From contig CAZCUD010000014.1 in the NCBI GenBank assembly GCA_964501785.1, positions 50,289-114,288 on the forward strand: DNA of 64,000 nucleotides, written 5' to 3'. Position numbers and translations under genes: made by a program. Of this stretch, positions 7,836 through 15,345 are shown in pieces; within the stretch, counting starts at the first letter, position 1; every line of letters starts with the position of its first letter. Under the pieces are notes generated by a model. The model saw only the letters and a program-made list of their open reading frames with translations. It made no database searches and was not told the DNA's origin. The DNA is from DATBSK01 sp964501785 (GTDB lineage: Bacteria; Actinomycetota; Acidimicrobiia; IMCC26256; PALSA-555).

Positions 7836-8219
7836 TCACGAGCCTTCGGCGAACGCGCGGTACGCGGCCGCGTCCATGAGCCCGTCGACCTCGTCGGGGG
7901 CGCTCATCGCCACGACGAAGATCCAGCCGTCGCCGTAGGGCGCCTGGTTGAGCAGCTCGGGGGCGTCGGCGAGCGCCGCGTTGACCTCCACGACCGTCCC
8001 CGACACCGGGCTGAAGATGTCGGAGACCGACTTCGTCGACTCGACCTCGCCGCAAGCCGCGTTGGCCGCGACCGTCGCGCCGCTCTCGGGCACCGACACG
8101 TACACGACGTCGCCGAGCGCGTCCTGTGCGAAGTCGGTGATCCCGATGCGCGCCCGGTCGCCCTCGACCGCGACCCACTCGTGCTCGTTGCTGTAGCGCA
8201 GAGCGTCGGGGTACTCCAT
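7836..8219 (-). CDS. gcvH: Glycine cleavage system H protein
   Basis: A 127-residue lipoyl carrier protein shuttling the aminomethyl group between GcvP, GcvT and the L protein. The lipoylation motif GEVESTKSVSDIFSPVSG places the modified lysine at K63. The N-terminus RYSNEHEWV and C-terminus YGDGWIFVV are typical. The ATG at 8219 has AGAGGA seven bases upstream. A -10-like TACGAT at 8259-8264 suggests its own promoter, 40 bases before the start. The upstream gene's frame runs in frame into gcvH because of a frameshift, but the internal start, RBS and promoter argue for a separate protein. It is 49 bases upstream of garA. Confidence 0.95.
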   Translation of the reverse strand: MEYPDALRYSNEHEWVAVEGDRARIGITDFAQDALGDVVYVSVPESGATVAANAACGEVESTKSVSDIFSPVSGTVVEVNAALADAPELLNQAPYGDGWIFVVAMSAPDEVDGLMDAAAYRAFAEGS

Positions 8220-8258
8220 CCTCTGTTCCTCTTCCGGTCTCGGTGGGTCGGTCGGGCG

Positions 8259-8264
8259 ATCGTA
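8259..8264 (-). promoter_or_regulatory. Candidate -10 element, gcvH
   Basis: TACGAT on the minus strand between the upstream gene's expected stop (8278) and the gcvH start (8219). It predicts a leader of about 33 bases carrying the AGAGGA ribosome-binding site. Confidence 0.4.
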
Positions 8265-8277
8265 GGTGGTGGGTCGG

Positions 8278-10748
8278 TCAGCGGATGGCCTGGCGGATCG
8301 CCCGGGTGTACTCCTGCGCGAGCTGGCGGGCGGCGCTCTCGCCGTCGGCGTCAGCGCGTCTTCCGGGTCGGGGAGCACGAGCGCCCAGCCGTCGGGTCGC
8401 AGCACCTTGACGCCGTCGACGAGGAGCAGGTCGTGCTCGGTCTCCCGTTCCACCAGCTCGCGCATCACCTGTCCCTTGCGCTCCCACGGCGTGGGCACGG
8501 TCTCGTGCACGAGGTGGACCCGGGGCAGGGCCTCGACGATCGACGAGAGCGAGCGTCCGGTCGCCGCGAGCAGGTCGAGGAGGCGGGCCAGCGTCGCGGT
8601 CGCGTCGTACGCGGGGAGGAACTCGGGCCAGATGAAGCAGCCGTGCGCCGACCCCGCGAAGGACACCTCTCCCGTCGAGGCGACCTCCATGAGGTGGGCG
8701 TCGGATCGCTTCGTCCACACGATCTCGGCACCCCGCTCCTCGGCGAGGCGCTGGGCGACCTGGGTCACGCTCACGGGCAGCGCCATGCTGGCCCCCGGCG
8801 TCGTCTCGCCGACGAGGCACACGAGCGCGAGCAGGGCCTGGGTGTCGGTCAGCACGTGACCCCCGTCGTCGACGAGGCGGATCGTCTCGCCGTCGGGGCT
8901 GATCACGGCACCGAGCTCGCTCCCCGATGCGCGGACGAGCTCACCGATGCGGGCCTCGTGCTCGGCGGTGTCCGCGGCGGCGCTCTGCGAGGTGCTCGCG
9001 TACGGGTTGATCGCGAACACCTCGGCGCCGAGCTTCGCGAGCACCGACGGCATCACGATCGAGGCGGCGCCCGACGAGTAGTCGAGCACGACCTTGAACG
9101 CCCGATCGCGCAACCGCTGTCCGTCGACGCACTTCTCCAGCGCGGCGGTGTAGAACTCGATCGAGCGCGGCGGGAAGACGATGTCGCCGATGTCGCCGGC
9201 GAACGCGCGGCGGTAGTCCTCGCGTGAGAGCAGCCGCTCGATCTTGCGCTGCATGCCTTCGTCGATGTCGCGTCCGTCGGCGTCGAAGAAGCGCAGCTCG
9301 ACGCTGTCGGGATCATCGGGCGCGAGGCGCACCGTGATGCCACCCCGCGACTCGCCGTTGCGCACCTGGAACCGGGTCAGCGGCACGGTCGCCAGCTCGA
9401 CGTCCTCGACGTTGGCTCCGGCGAGGTTGAGACCGGCGATCACTGCTCGCTTGAGGGCGCGGGCGCCCCGACTGGTGTCCCGACTCGTGGTGACGACCGA
9501 GCCGCGCTTGAGCGCGGTGCCGTAGGCCATCGCGGCCCGCACCGCGACCTCCGCGGTGACGTCGACGTTCGCGAGCCCCCGGATGCCGCGGCGGCCGAAC
9601 ATGGTGCGGGCGGCCCGGCTCTCCCACACGATCGACGAGTTCACGACCGCGTCGGCCTCGACCGCCTTGAACGGGTAGATCTTCACGTCGGTGTTGACGA
9701 CCGCCCGCTCCCCCACGAAGCACTCGTCGCCCACGACGGAGCCCTGCTCGAGGCGCGAGTGGGCCCGCAGGTCGGCCGAGCGGCCGACGGTGGTGCCGCG
9801 CAGCCCCGCGCCGCGACCGACGTAGACGTGGTCGTGGCAGACGCTGCGCTCGAGCGACGCGTCGGCCTTCACGACGACGTCGGTGCCGAGCACCGTGTAG
9901 GCGCCCACCCGGGCGCCGGCCTCGACCCGGCAGTTGTCGCCGATCACGACCGGGCCTTCGATGCGGGCCGCCGGGTCGAGCTGGGCGCCCTCCCCGACCC
10001 ACACGCCGTCCGCCATCTCGAAGCCCGGCAGCTCCACGTCGACCTTGCCGTCCAGCACGTCCGCGTGGGCCTGGAGGTAGGCCTCCGTGGTCCCGACGTC
10101 CTCCCAGTAGCAGTCGGCGACGTGGCCGTGGAGGACGAGGTCCTGGTCGAGCGCGGCGGGGAACACGTCGCCGGAGAAGTCGACGACCTCGTCGGGTGCG
10201 ATGAAGTCGAAGACCCGCGGCTCGAGCACGTAGATGCCGGTGTTGATGGTGTCCGAGAACACCTGCCCCCACGTGGGCTTCTCGAGGAACCGCTCGATGG
10301 ACCCGTCCGCGCGGGTGATCACGATGCCGAACTCGAGCGGGTTCTCGACGCGCTTCAGGGCGATCGACGCGAGTGCGTCGCTCGCGCGGTGCGCCTTGAC
10401 GAGATCGCCGAGATCGATGTCGGTCAGCACGTCCCCCGAGATGACGAGGAACGTGTCGTCGAGCTGCTCGGCGGCGTTGCGCACCGACCCCGCGGTGCCC
10501 AGCGGCGTCTCCTCGGTGGCGTATCGCATCGTGACGCCGAAGTCGGAGCCGTCGCCGAAGTAGTCGCGGATCTGGTTGCCCAGGTACGCGACGGTGACGA
10601 CGATGTCGTCGAAGCCGTGACGAGCGAGGAGCCCGACGATGTGCTCGAGCATCGGGCGGTTCACCAGCGGCATCATCGGCTTCGGCTGGTTGCTCGTGAG
10701 CGGCCGCAGCCGCGTCCCTTCACCGCCCGCGAGGATCACGGCCTTCAC
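8278..10748 (-). CDS. Nucleotidyltransferase-phosphomannomutase fusion protein (frameshift near 3' end)
   Basis: About 820 residues. A nucleotidyltransferase domain (GGEGTRLRPLTSNQPKPM, 1 to about 230) is followed by left-handed beta-helix hexapeptide repeats (about 240-370) and a phosphoglucomutase/phosphomannomutase-like region (about 380-800). This is the domain order of the mannose-1-phosphate guanylyltransferase-like fusion proteins of actinobacteria and cyanobacteria. The usual phosphoserine TASHN motif is not obvious in the mutase part. The GTG at 10748 overlaps the pgsA-like stop by four bases. After DPEDALT (8349) the frame breaks: the family-like tail SAARQLAQEYTRAIRQAIR is in another frame and ends at 8278. 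The span is 2471 bases, one short of a whole number of codons, so a single-base loss explains it. Confidence 0.85.
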
Positions 10749-11425
10749 GACGCCACCTCCGCCGGGGCGAGGTGGTCGGCGCGTCCCTCGCGCAGCGCCC
10801 GTCGCGCGAGGGGCACGTACATGACGGCTGCGTAGTAGCTGAGCGCGAGTCCGGCGATCGCACAGACCCAGGTGGCGATCTCGAGCACGTCGTAGTACCC
10901 GGTGCTCGTCGAGATCGCGCTCAGCCAGAGGAATCCCGGGAACGCGAACATGAGCGCGAACGTGCCGGCCTTGCCGGTCCACTGGACGTCGATGCGTCGC
11001 GCTCCCGCGGCCGCGAGGGCGAGCGTGGCGACGCTGATCACCGCCTCTCTCGCGAGGACCGCGACGCCGAGCCACGTCGGCACCGCGCCGTCGATCATCA
11101 GCGTGAGCGTCGCGACGAGGAGCAGCACCCGGTCGGCGGTCGGGTCGAGGATCTTGCCCAGGTCGCTGCCCTGGTCGAAGCGGCGCGCGATGTACCCGTC
11201 GACCCAGTCGGTGGCGCCGAGGATCCCGAGCACGGCCAGGGCGGCCCAGCGGTCGTCCTCGCCGAGCAGCAGCCACACGAACAGCGGCACGCAGAGGAGG
11301 CGAACGACGCTGATGACGTTGGGGACGGTGAGGATCCGCCCCGCCTTCGGGTCCCGGCGATCGCCCGCGGAGGGTGCGGGGAGCGACGAGTCGGGCATGT
11401 CGGTCAGCGTAGGCGTCGTCGTCAC
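10745..11425 (-). CDS. CDP-alcohol phosphatidyltransferase family protein (PgsA-like)
   Basis: A 226-residue integral membrane enzyme with the CDP-alcohol phosphotransferase signature D-G-x2-A-R-x(n)-G-x3-D-x3-D, visible as DWVDGYIARRFD...GKILDPTADR. About five or six hydrophobic segments follow a hydrophilic N-terminus of about 30 residues. It joins a polar head group to CDP-diacylglycerol. The best general match is phosphatidylglycerophosphate or cardiolipin synthase, but phosphatidylinositol-phosphate synthase cannot be excluded by eye. The GTG at 11425 overlaps the SDR stop (GTGA), and its stop overlaps the next gene, so the three are coupled. Confidence 0.88.
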   Translation of the reverse strand: MTTTPTLTDMPDSSLPAPSAGDRRDPKAGRILTVPNVISVVRLLCVPLFVWLLLGEDDRWAALAVLGILGATDWVDGYIARRFDQGSDLGKILDPTADRVLLLVATLTLMIDGAVPTWLGVAVLAREAVISVATLALAAAGARRIDVQWTGKAGTFALMFAFPGFLWLSAISTSTGYYDVLEIATWVCAIAGLALSYYAAVMYVPLARRALREGRADHLAPAEVAS

Positions 11426-12162
11426 AGGAGCCCCGCGTGCGCGCCGCCGTCGACGGGGATCGCGGCACCGGTGACGAAGCGGGCGTGCTCGGAGCACAGG
11501 AACGCGGCGATCGCGCCGAAGTCGTCGGGGACGCCGAGGACCCCGGCCGGGATGCCGCTCGTGTCGGGCGTCGCGCCCTCGGACAGCGCGCGCAGGCGTT
11601 CGGTGTCGTGCAGCCCGGGCTGGAGCGAGTTGACGGTCACTCCGTCGGGCGCGACCTCCCGCGCCAGGGTCTTGAGGAACCCGGTGACGCCGGCGCGCGC
11701 GGTGTTGGAGAGGATCAGGTACGGGATCGGCTGGCGCACCGCGATGGAGGTGATCGCCAGCACCCTCCCCCACTGCTGTGCTTGCATCACCGGCACGGCC
11801 TCGGCGCACATCGCGATCGTCGACATCGCGTTGAGCTCGAACGCTCGCCGGTACTCGTCGGGGTCGGAGACGTCGGCGAAGCGTCCCGGCGGCGGACCAC
11901 CCGCGTTCGTGACCAGGATGTCGAGCCCGCCGAGCTCGTCGCGGGCGTCGCGCACGAACCCCCGCGCCTCGTCGGTGATCGACACGTCGGCCACCATGCC
12001 GACGGCACCGATGCTCGTGGCTGCGGCCTCGACCGTCGCGCCGTCGCGGCCGCAGATCGCGACCGAGACCCCCTCGGCGGCGAGCGCCCGGGCGACCGCG
12101 AGGCCCAGCCCGCGCGACGCGGCCGCGACCGCGGCCGTGCGTCCGGTGATGCCGAGGTCCAC
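11422..12162 (-). CDS. Short-chain dehydrogenase/reductase (SDR)
   Basis: A 246-residue SDR of the 3-oxoacyl-ACP-reductase-like class. The fold starts ITGRTAAVAAASRGLGLAVARAL, an altered TGxxxGxG nucleotide loop (AAASRGLG). NAGG is the second motif. The active site is unusual: Ser in AITSIAV is present, but the expected YxxxK reads YLILSNTARAG, with no lysine four after the tyrosine. Activity may therefore be altered. The start is the GTG at 12162 with TGAGG five bases upstream. It lies between the CoxI-like and PgsA-like genes in a continuous minus-strand run. Confidence 0.85.
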   Translation of the reverse strand: MDLGITGRTAAVAAASRGLGLAVARALAAEGVSVAICGRDGATVEAAATSIGAVGMVADVSITDEARGFVRDARDELGGLDILVTNAGGPPPGRFADVSDPDEYRRAFELNAMSTIAMCAEAVPVMQAQQWGRVLAITSIAVRQPIPYLILSNTARAGVTGFLKTLAREVAPDGVTVNSLQPGLHDTERLRALSEGATPDTSGIPAGVLGVPDDFGAIAAFLCSEHARFVTGAAIPVDGGAHAGLL

Positions 12163-12169
12163 GGTGGCC

Positions 12170-12964
12170 TCAGTGGATCGGGCCGTCGCCGTCGCGCAGC
12201 GACGGGGCGACGCGACCGGTGCGCAGGGCGATGATCTCGGCACAGATGGCCACCGCGGTCTCCTCGGGGGTGCGGGCGCCGATGTCGAGCCCGATCGGAG
12301 CCATGACCCGGGCCAGCCCCGCCTCGTCGACGCCCGCGTCACGCAGTCGCTCGACCCGATCGGCATGCGTGCGGCGGCTGCCCATCGCACCCAGGTACCC
12401 GACGTCGGTCGCGAGCGCACCGACGATCGCCGGGACGTCGAACTTGGCGTCGTGGGTCAGCACGCAGACCGCGTCACGGGCCCCGAGGTCGGCGCCGACG
12501 GCGGCGAGGTGCCGGTCGGGCCAGTCGCATACGACCTCGTCGGCCATCGGGAACCGTGCGGCGGTCGCGAACACCTCGCGCGCGTCGCAGACCGTCACCC
12601 GGTAGCCGAGGAGCCCGGCGGCCCGGGCCAGCGCGGCGGTGAAGTCGACCGCGCCGAAGATGATCATCCGGGGCTGCCGAGCGAACGACTCGATGAAGAC
12701 CTCGACCACCTGCTCGCGCGCCTCGCCGTGGGCGCCGTAGTGGCGCGTGACCGTGGTGCCCGACTCGAGCGCGCCGAGGGCATCACGTCGGACCACCCGG
12801 TCGAGATCGACGTCGTGCAGCGTGCCGACGGCGGGGCCGCTCGGGTCGACGAGGAGCTTGGCGCCGGTGGCGGGTCCAGCGACGACGCTGGCGAGCGCGA
12901 CCGGACGATCGGCGCGCAGCGCGTCCCGGAGAGCCTCGTAGACCGGTGCGGGGTCGGCGCTCAC
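12170..12964 (-). CDS. XdhC/CoxI family protein with Rossmann C-terminal domain
   Basis: A 264-residue molybdenum-hydroxylase accessory protein. The first 90 residues are a weak XdhC/CoxI domain. From about residue 98 a Rossmann-like XdhC C-terminal domain begins (RMIIFGAVDFTAALARAAGLLGYRVTVCDAR), with VLTHDAKFDVPAIVGAL, GYLGAMGSRRTH and the conserved end IGLDIGARTPEETAVAICAEI. Such proteins handle cofactor insertion or sulfuration for xanthine or CO dehydrogenases. The GTG start is four bases after the stop of the short XdhC/CoxI protein, its likely partner. No Mo-hydroxylase subunit gene is in the window. Confidence 0.88.
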   Translation of the reverse strand: MSADPAPVYEALRDALRADRPVALASVVAGPATGAKLLVDPSGPAVGTLHDVDLDRVVRRDALGALESGTTVTRHYGAHGEAREQVVEVFIESFARQPRMIIFGAVDFTAALARAAGLLGYRVTVCDAREVFATAARFPMADEVVCDWPDRHLAAVGADLGARDAVCVLTHDAKFDVPAIVGALATDVGYLGAMGSRRTHADRVERLRDAGVDEAGLARVMAPIGLDIGARTPEETAVAICAEIIALRTGRVAPSLRDGDGPIH

Positions 12965-12968
12965 GGGG

Positions 12969-13286
12969 TCACCAGTCGAGTGGCTCGACGTACACGTGGA
13001 TGGTGCCGCCGCACGTGAGACCGACGGCGAAGGCCTCGTCGTCGGAGTAGCCGAAGGACACCACGCCTCGGGGCTTCGACCCGTCGAGCACGGCGAGCGC
13101 CTCGGTCACCACCGCGCCCTCGACGCAGCCACCCGAGACCGAGCCCGCGACCTGGCCCGCCTCGCTCACGGCCATCGTGGCACCGGGGTCGCGCGGCCCA
13201 GACCCCTCGAGCCCGACGACGCGCGCGATCGCGACGCGCTGTCCGGCGCTGCGCCACCGCTCGACGTCGTCGAGGATCTCCTTCAT
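12969..13286 (-). CDS. Short XdhC/CoxI-domain protein
   Basis: A 105-residue protein consisting of just the N-terminal XdhC/CoxI domain: VAIARVVGLEGSGPRDPGATM, GQVAGSVSGGCVEGAVV and the end VGLTCGGTIHVYVEPL. The conserved cysteine motifs (SGGCVE and TCGG) are intact, unlike the degenerate copy in the next gene. It lies between the CoxE-like gene (13 bases upstream) and the Rossmann-bearing XdhC gene. The split into two polypeptides resembles the CoxF/CoxI type organisation of CO dehydrogenase accessory genes. Function is inferred from family and context. Confidence 0.85.
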   Translation of the reverse strand: MKEILDDVERWRSAGQRVAIARVVGLEGSGPRDPGATMAVSEAGQVAGSVSGGCVEGAVVTEALAVLDGSKPRGVVSFGYSDDEAFAVGLTCGGTIHVYVEPLDW

Positions 13287-13299
13287 CGCCGACCTCCGC

Positions 13300-14424
13300 T
13301 CATGGCGCCGCGATCACCTCGACGAGCTCCTCGAGCGCGGCGACCGAGTGGCCCGAGACGAACTCGTCGACGTGGGGCAGCGCTGCGGCCATGCCCCGCG
13401 CGAGAGGCGCGTAGTCGGGTGTCGCCTTCAGCGGGTTGACCCACACGACCCGATGGGCGACCCGGGCGAGGCGCGCCATCTCGGTGGCGAGGATCTCGGG
13501 ATCGCCGCGGTCCCAGCCGTCGGAGAGCACGACGACCACCGCGCCCCTCGCCATCCCCCGCACTCCCCATCGGTCGTTGAACGTGCGGAGCCCCTCGCCG
13601 AGGCGGGTGCCGCCCGACCAGTCGACGACGCGCTCGGATGCCGAGCGCAGGGCCGCGTCGGCGTCGCGGGTCGAGAGCTCGCGCGTGAGGCGCGTCAGCC
13701 GTGTCCCGAGGGCGAACGCCTCGACCCGGGTCCGCCCCGCGACGGCGACGTGCAGGAACTGGAGCAGGGCTCGGGCGTACGGCTCCATCGAGCCCGACAC
13801 GTCGCACAGGAGCACCACGCGACGCGGCTTCGTGCTCGGGCCTCGATGGGCGCGCTCGACCGGCTCGCCTCCCGTGCGCAGCGATCGGCGCACGGTGCGG
13901 CGCAGGTCGGGCGTGCCGCGGCGACGGGACGTCCGGCGGAGTCGACGCGAGCGGCGCTGCGCCCCGCTCGTGCGGAGATCGGCCATGAGGCGCCGTGCCT
14001 CCGCGTGCTCGGCGCTCGTGTAGGCGGCGAAGTCGCGTGCCCGCAGCACCTCGGCGGGGCTCCAGCGCACCGCGACGACCGGCGCGTCGCCGTCGATGGT
14101 GTCGTCGTCGTCCGGGGTCGCGCGATCGTCGCCGGCGTCGAACGCGAGGACCACCGCGGGCGCCTCGGGCGGCTCGATCCGATCCGGCACCTGGTCGTCG
14201 ACGGCGTGGTCCCAGAAGGCGCGGAACGCGTCGTCGTACGCGGACGTGTCCTCGGGCCGGCGCAGCAACGTCGCCCGCCCGGCCCAGTAGACGTCGTCAC
14301 GCCGATCGAGACCGACCGCGGCGAGGGCGCCCGCGTAGGTGATCGACGCGCCGACGGGCACGTCGAGACCGGCCTCTCGCAGCACCCGCGCGAACGCGAC
14401 CGCGATCCGGTCCGCGTCAGCCAC
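13300..14424 (-). CDS. CoxE-like VWA domain protein
   Basis: A 374-residue protein of the CoxE family. The N-terminal 190 residues are variable and Arg-rich near the end. The C-terminal von Willebrand A domain has a complete MIDAS site: LLCDVSGSMEPY (about 206-215), SGGTRLGEGL and VLSDGWDRGD. CoxE works with the MoxR-type ATPase CoxD in maturing the active site of aerobic CO dehydrogenase and related hydroxylases. The GTG at 14424 overlaps the MoxR stop by eight bases, implying coupled translation. The structural genes it should serve are not visible here. Confidence 0.9.
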   Translation of the reverse strand: MADADRIAVAFARVLREAGLDVPVGASITYAGALAAVGLDRRDDVYWAGRATLLRRPEDTSAYDDAFRAFWDHAVDDQVPDRIEPPEAPAVVLAFDAGDDRATPDDDDTIDGDAPVVAVRWSPAEVLRARDFAAYTSAEHAEARRLMADLRTSGAQRRSRRLRRTSRRRGTPDLRRTVRRSLRTGGEPVERAHRGPSTKPRRVVLLCDVSGSMEPYARALLQFLHVAVAGRTRVEAFALGTRLTRLTRELSTRDADAALRSASERVVDWSGGTRLGEGLRTFNDRWGVRGMARGAVVVVLSDGWDRGDPEILATEMARLARVAHRVVWVNPLKATPDYAPLARGMAAALPHVDEFVSGHSVAALEELVEVIAAP

Positions 14425-15313
14425 CGGCGCGACCTGTCGCCGTCGCGGTGAGGGCGCGCACGCCGTGCGCGCGAGCGCGCTCCTGGTCCTCGCGGTACTT
14501 GAGGACGGTGCCGAGGGTGACGTCCACCGTGTCGGCGTCGAGGTGCTGGGCGCCGAGCGCGGCGACCGCGTGCGCCCAGTCGATCGTCTCCGCGACCCCG
14601 GGGGGCTTGTAGAGATCGAGGTCGCGCAGCGCCTCGGCGGCGGCCGCGACCTCCCGAGCAAGCGCGTCCTCGACCTCCGGCGCGCGCACCCGGAGGATCG
14701 CGAGCTCGCGCTCGAAGTCGGGGTGGTCGATCCAGTGGTAGAGGCAGCGCCGCTTGAGGGCGTCGTGGACGTCGCGGGTGCGGTTCGACGTGACCACCAC
14801 GACGGGCGGCTGCGACGCTCGGAACGTGCCGAGCTCGGGGATCGAGATCGAGTAGTCGGCGAGGACCTCGAGGAGGAAGGCCTCGAACTCGTCGTCGGCC
14901 CGGTCGACCTCGTCGACGAGCAGCACCGGCGGCGTCGCCGCGTCGGCCGCGATCGCCCGGAGCAGGGGGCGGCGCACGAGGAATCGCTCCGAGTACAGCT
15001 CGTCCTCGTCGATGGGCCCGCCCGCGGCTTCGGCGGCTCGGAGGTGCAGGAGCTGGCGGGAGTAGTCCCACTCGTACACCGCCTGGGCCGCGTCGATGCC
15101 CTCGTAGCACTGGAGCCGCACCAGCTCGCCGCCGGTCCAGCGCGCGAGGACCTTGGCGACCTCGGTCTTGCCCACTCCGGCCTCACCCTCGAGGAGCAGC
15201 GGGCGACCCAGGCGCAGCGCGAGGAAGATCGCGGTCGCGAGACCTTCGTCGGCGAGGTAGTCGTTGGCGGCGAGCGCGTCGCGTACGTCGTCGACGGACT
15301 TGGCGTCGATCAC
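14417..15313 (-). CDS. MoxR-family AAA+ ATPase (CoxD-like)
   Basis: A 298-residue AAA+ ATPase. Walker A is LLLEGEAGVGKTEVAKVL (about 39-56), Walker B VLLVDEVDRAD, and sensor 1 lies in VVVVTSNRTRDV; the C-terminal lid helix follows. MoxR ATPases pair with VWA proteins as chaperones, here the CoxE-like product encoded next. The order MoxR-CoxE-XdhC-XdhC matches the accessory half of cox clusters. It is the first gene of the unit: TAGAAT ends exactly six bases before its GTG, so the mRNA is probably leaderless. Confidence 0.92.
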   Translation of the reverse strand: MIDAKSVDDVRDALAANDYLADEGLATAIFLALRLGRPLLLEGEAGVGKTEVAKVLARWTGGELVRLQCYEGIDAAQAVYEWDYSRQLLHLRAAEAAGGPIDEDELYSERFLVRRPLLRAIAADAATPPVLLVDEVDRADDEFEAFLLEVLADYSISIPELGTFRASQPPVVVVTSNRTRDVHDALKRRCLYHWIDHPDFERELAILRVRAPEVEDALAREVAAAAEALRDLDLYKPPGVAETIDWAHAVAALGAQHLDADTVDVTLGTVLKYREDQERARAHGVRALTATATGRAGG

Positions 15314-15319
15314 GGGTCG

Positions 15320-15325
15320 ATTCTA
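15320..15325 (-). promoter_or_regulatory. Candidate leaderless -10 element, moxR-coxE-xdhC unit
   Basis: TAGAAT on the minus strand, six bases (CGACCC) before the GTG at 15313. This would place +1 on the start codon. Confidence 0.55.
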
Positions 15326-15345
15326 CCGGCGACCCGCGCGCGGCC

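Noticed and set aside
7836..10748. A natural nucleotidyltransferase-phosphomannomutase-GcvH fusion protein
   Set aside because: The joining segment is low-complexity translation of the intergenic region, the expected C-terminal tail is present in another frame, and gcvH has its own RBS and -10 element.
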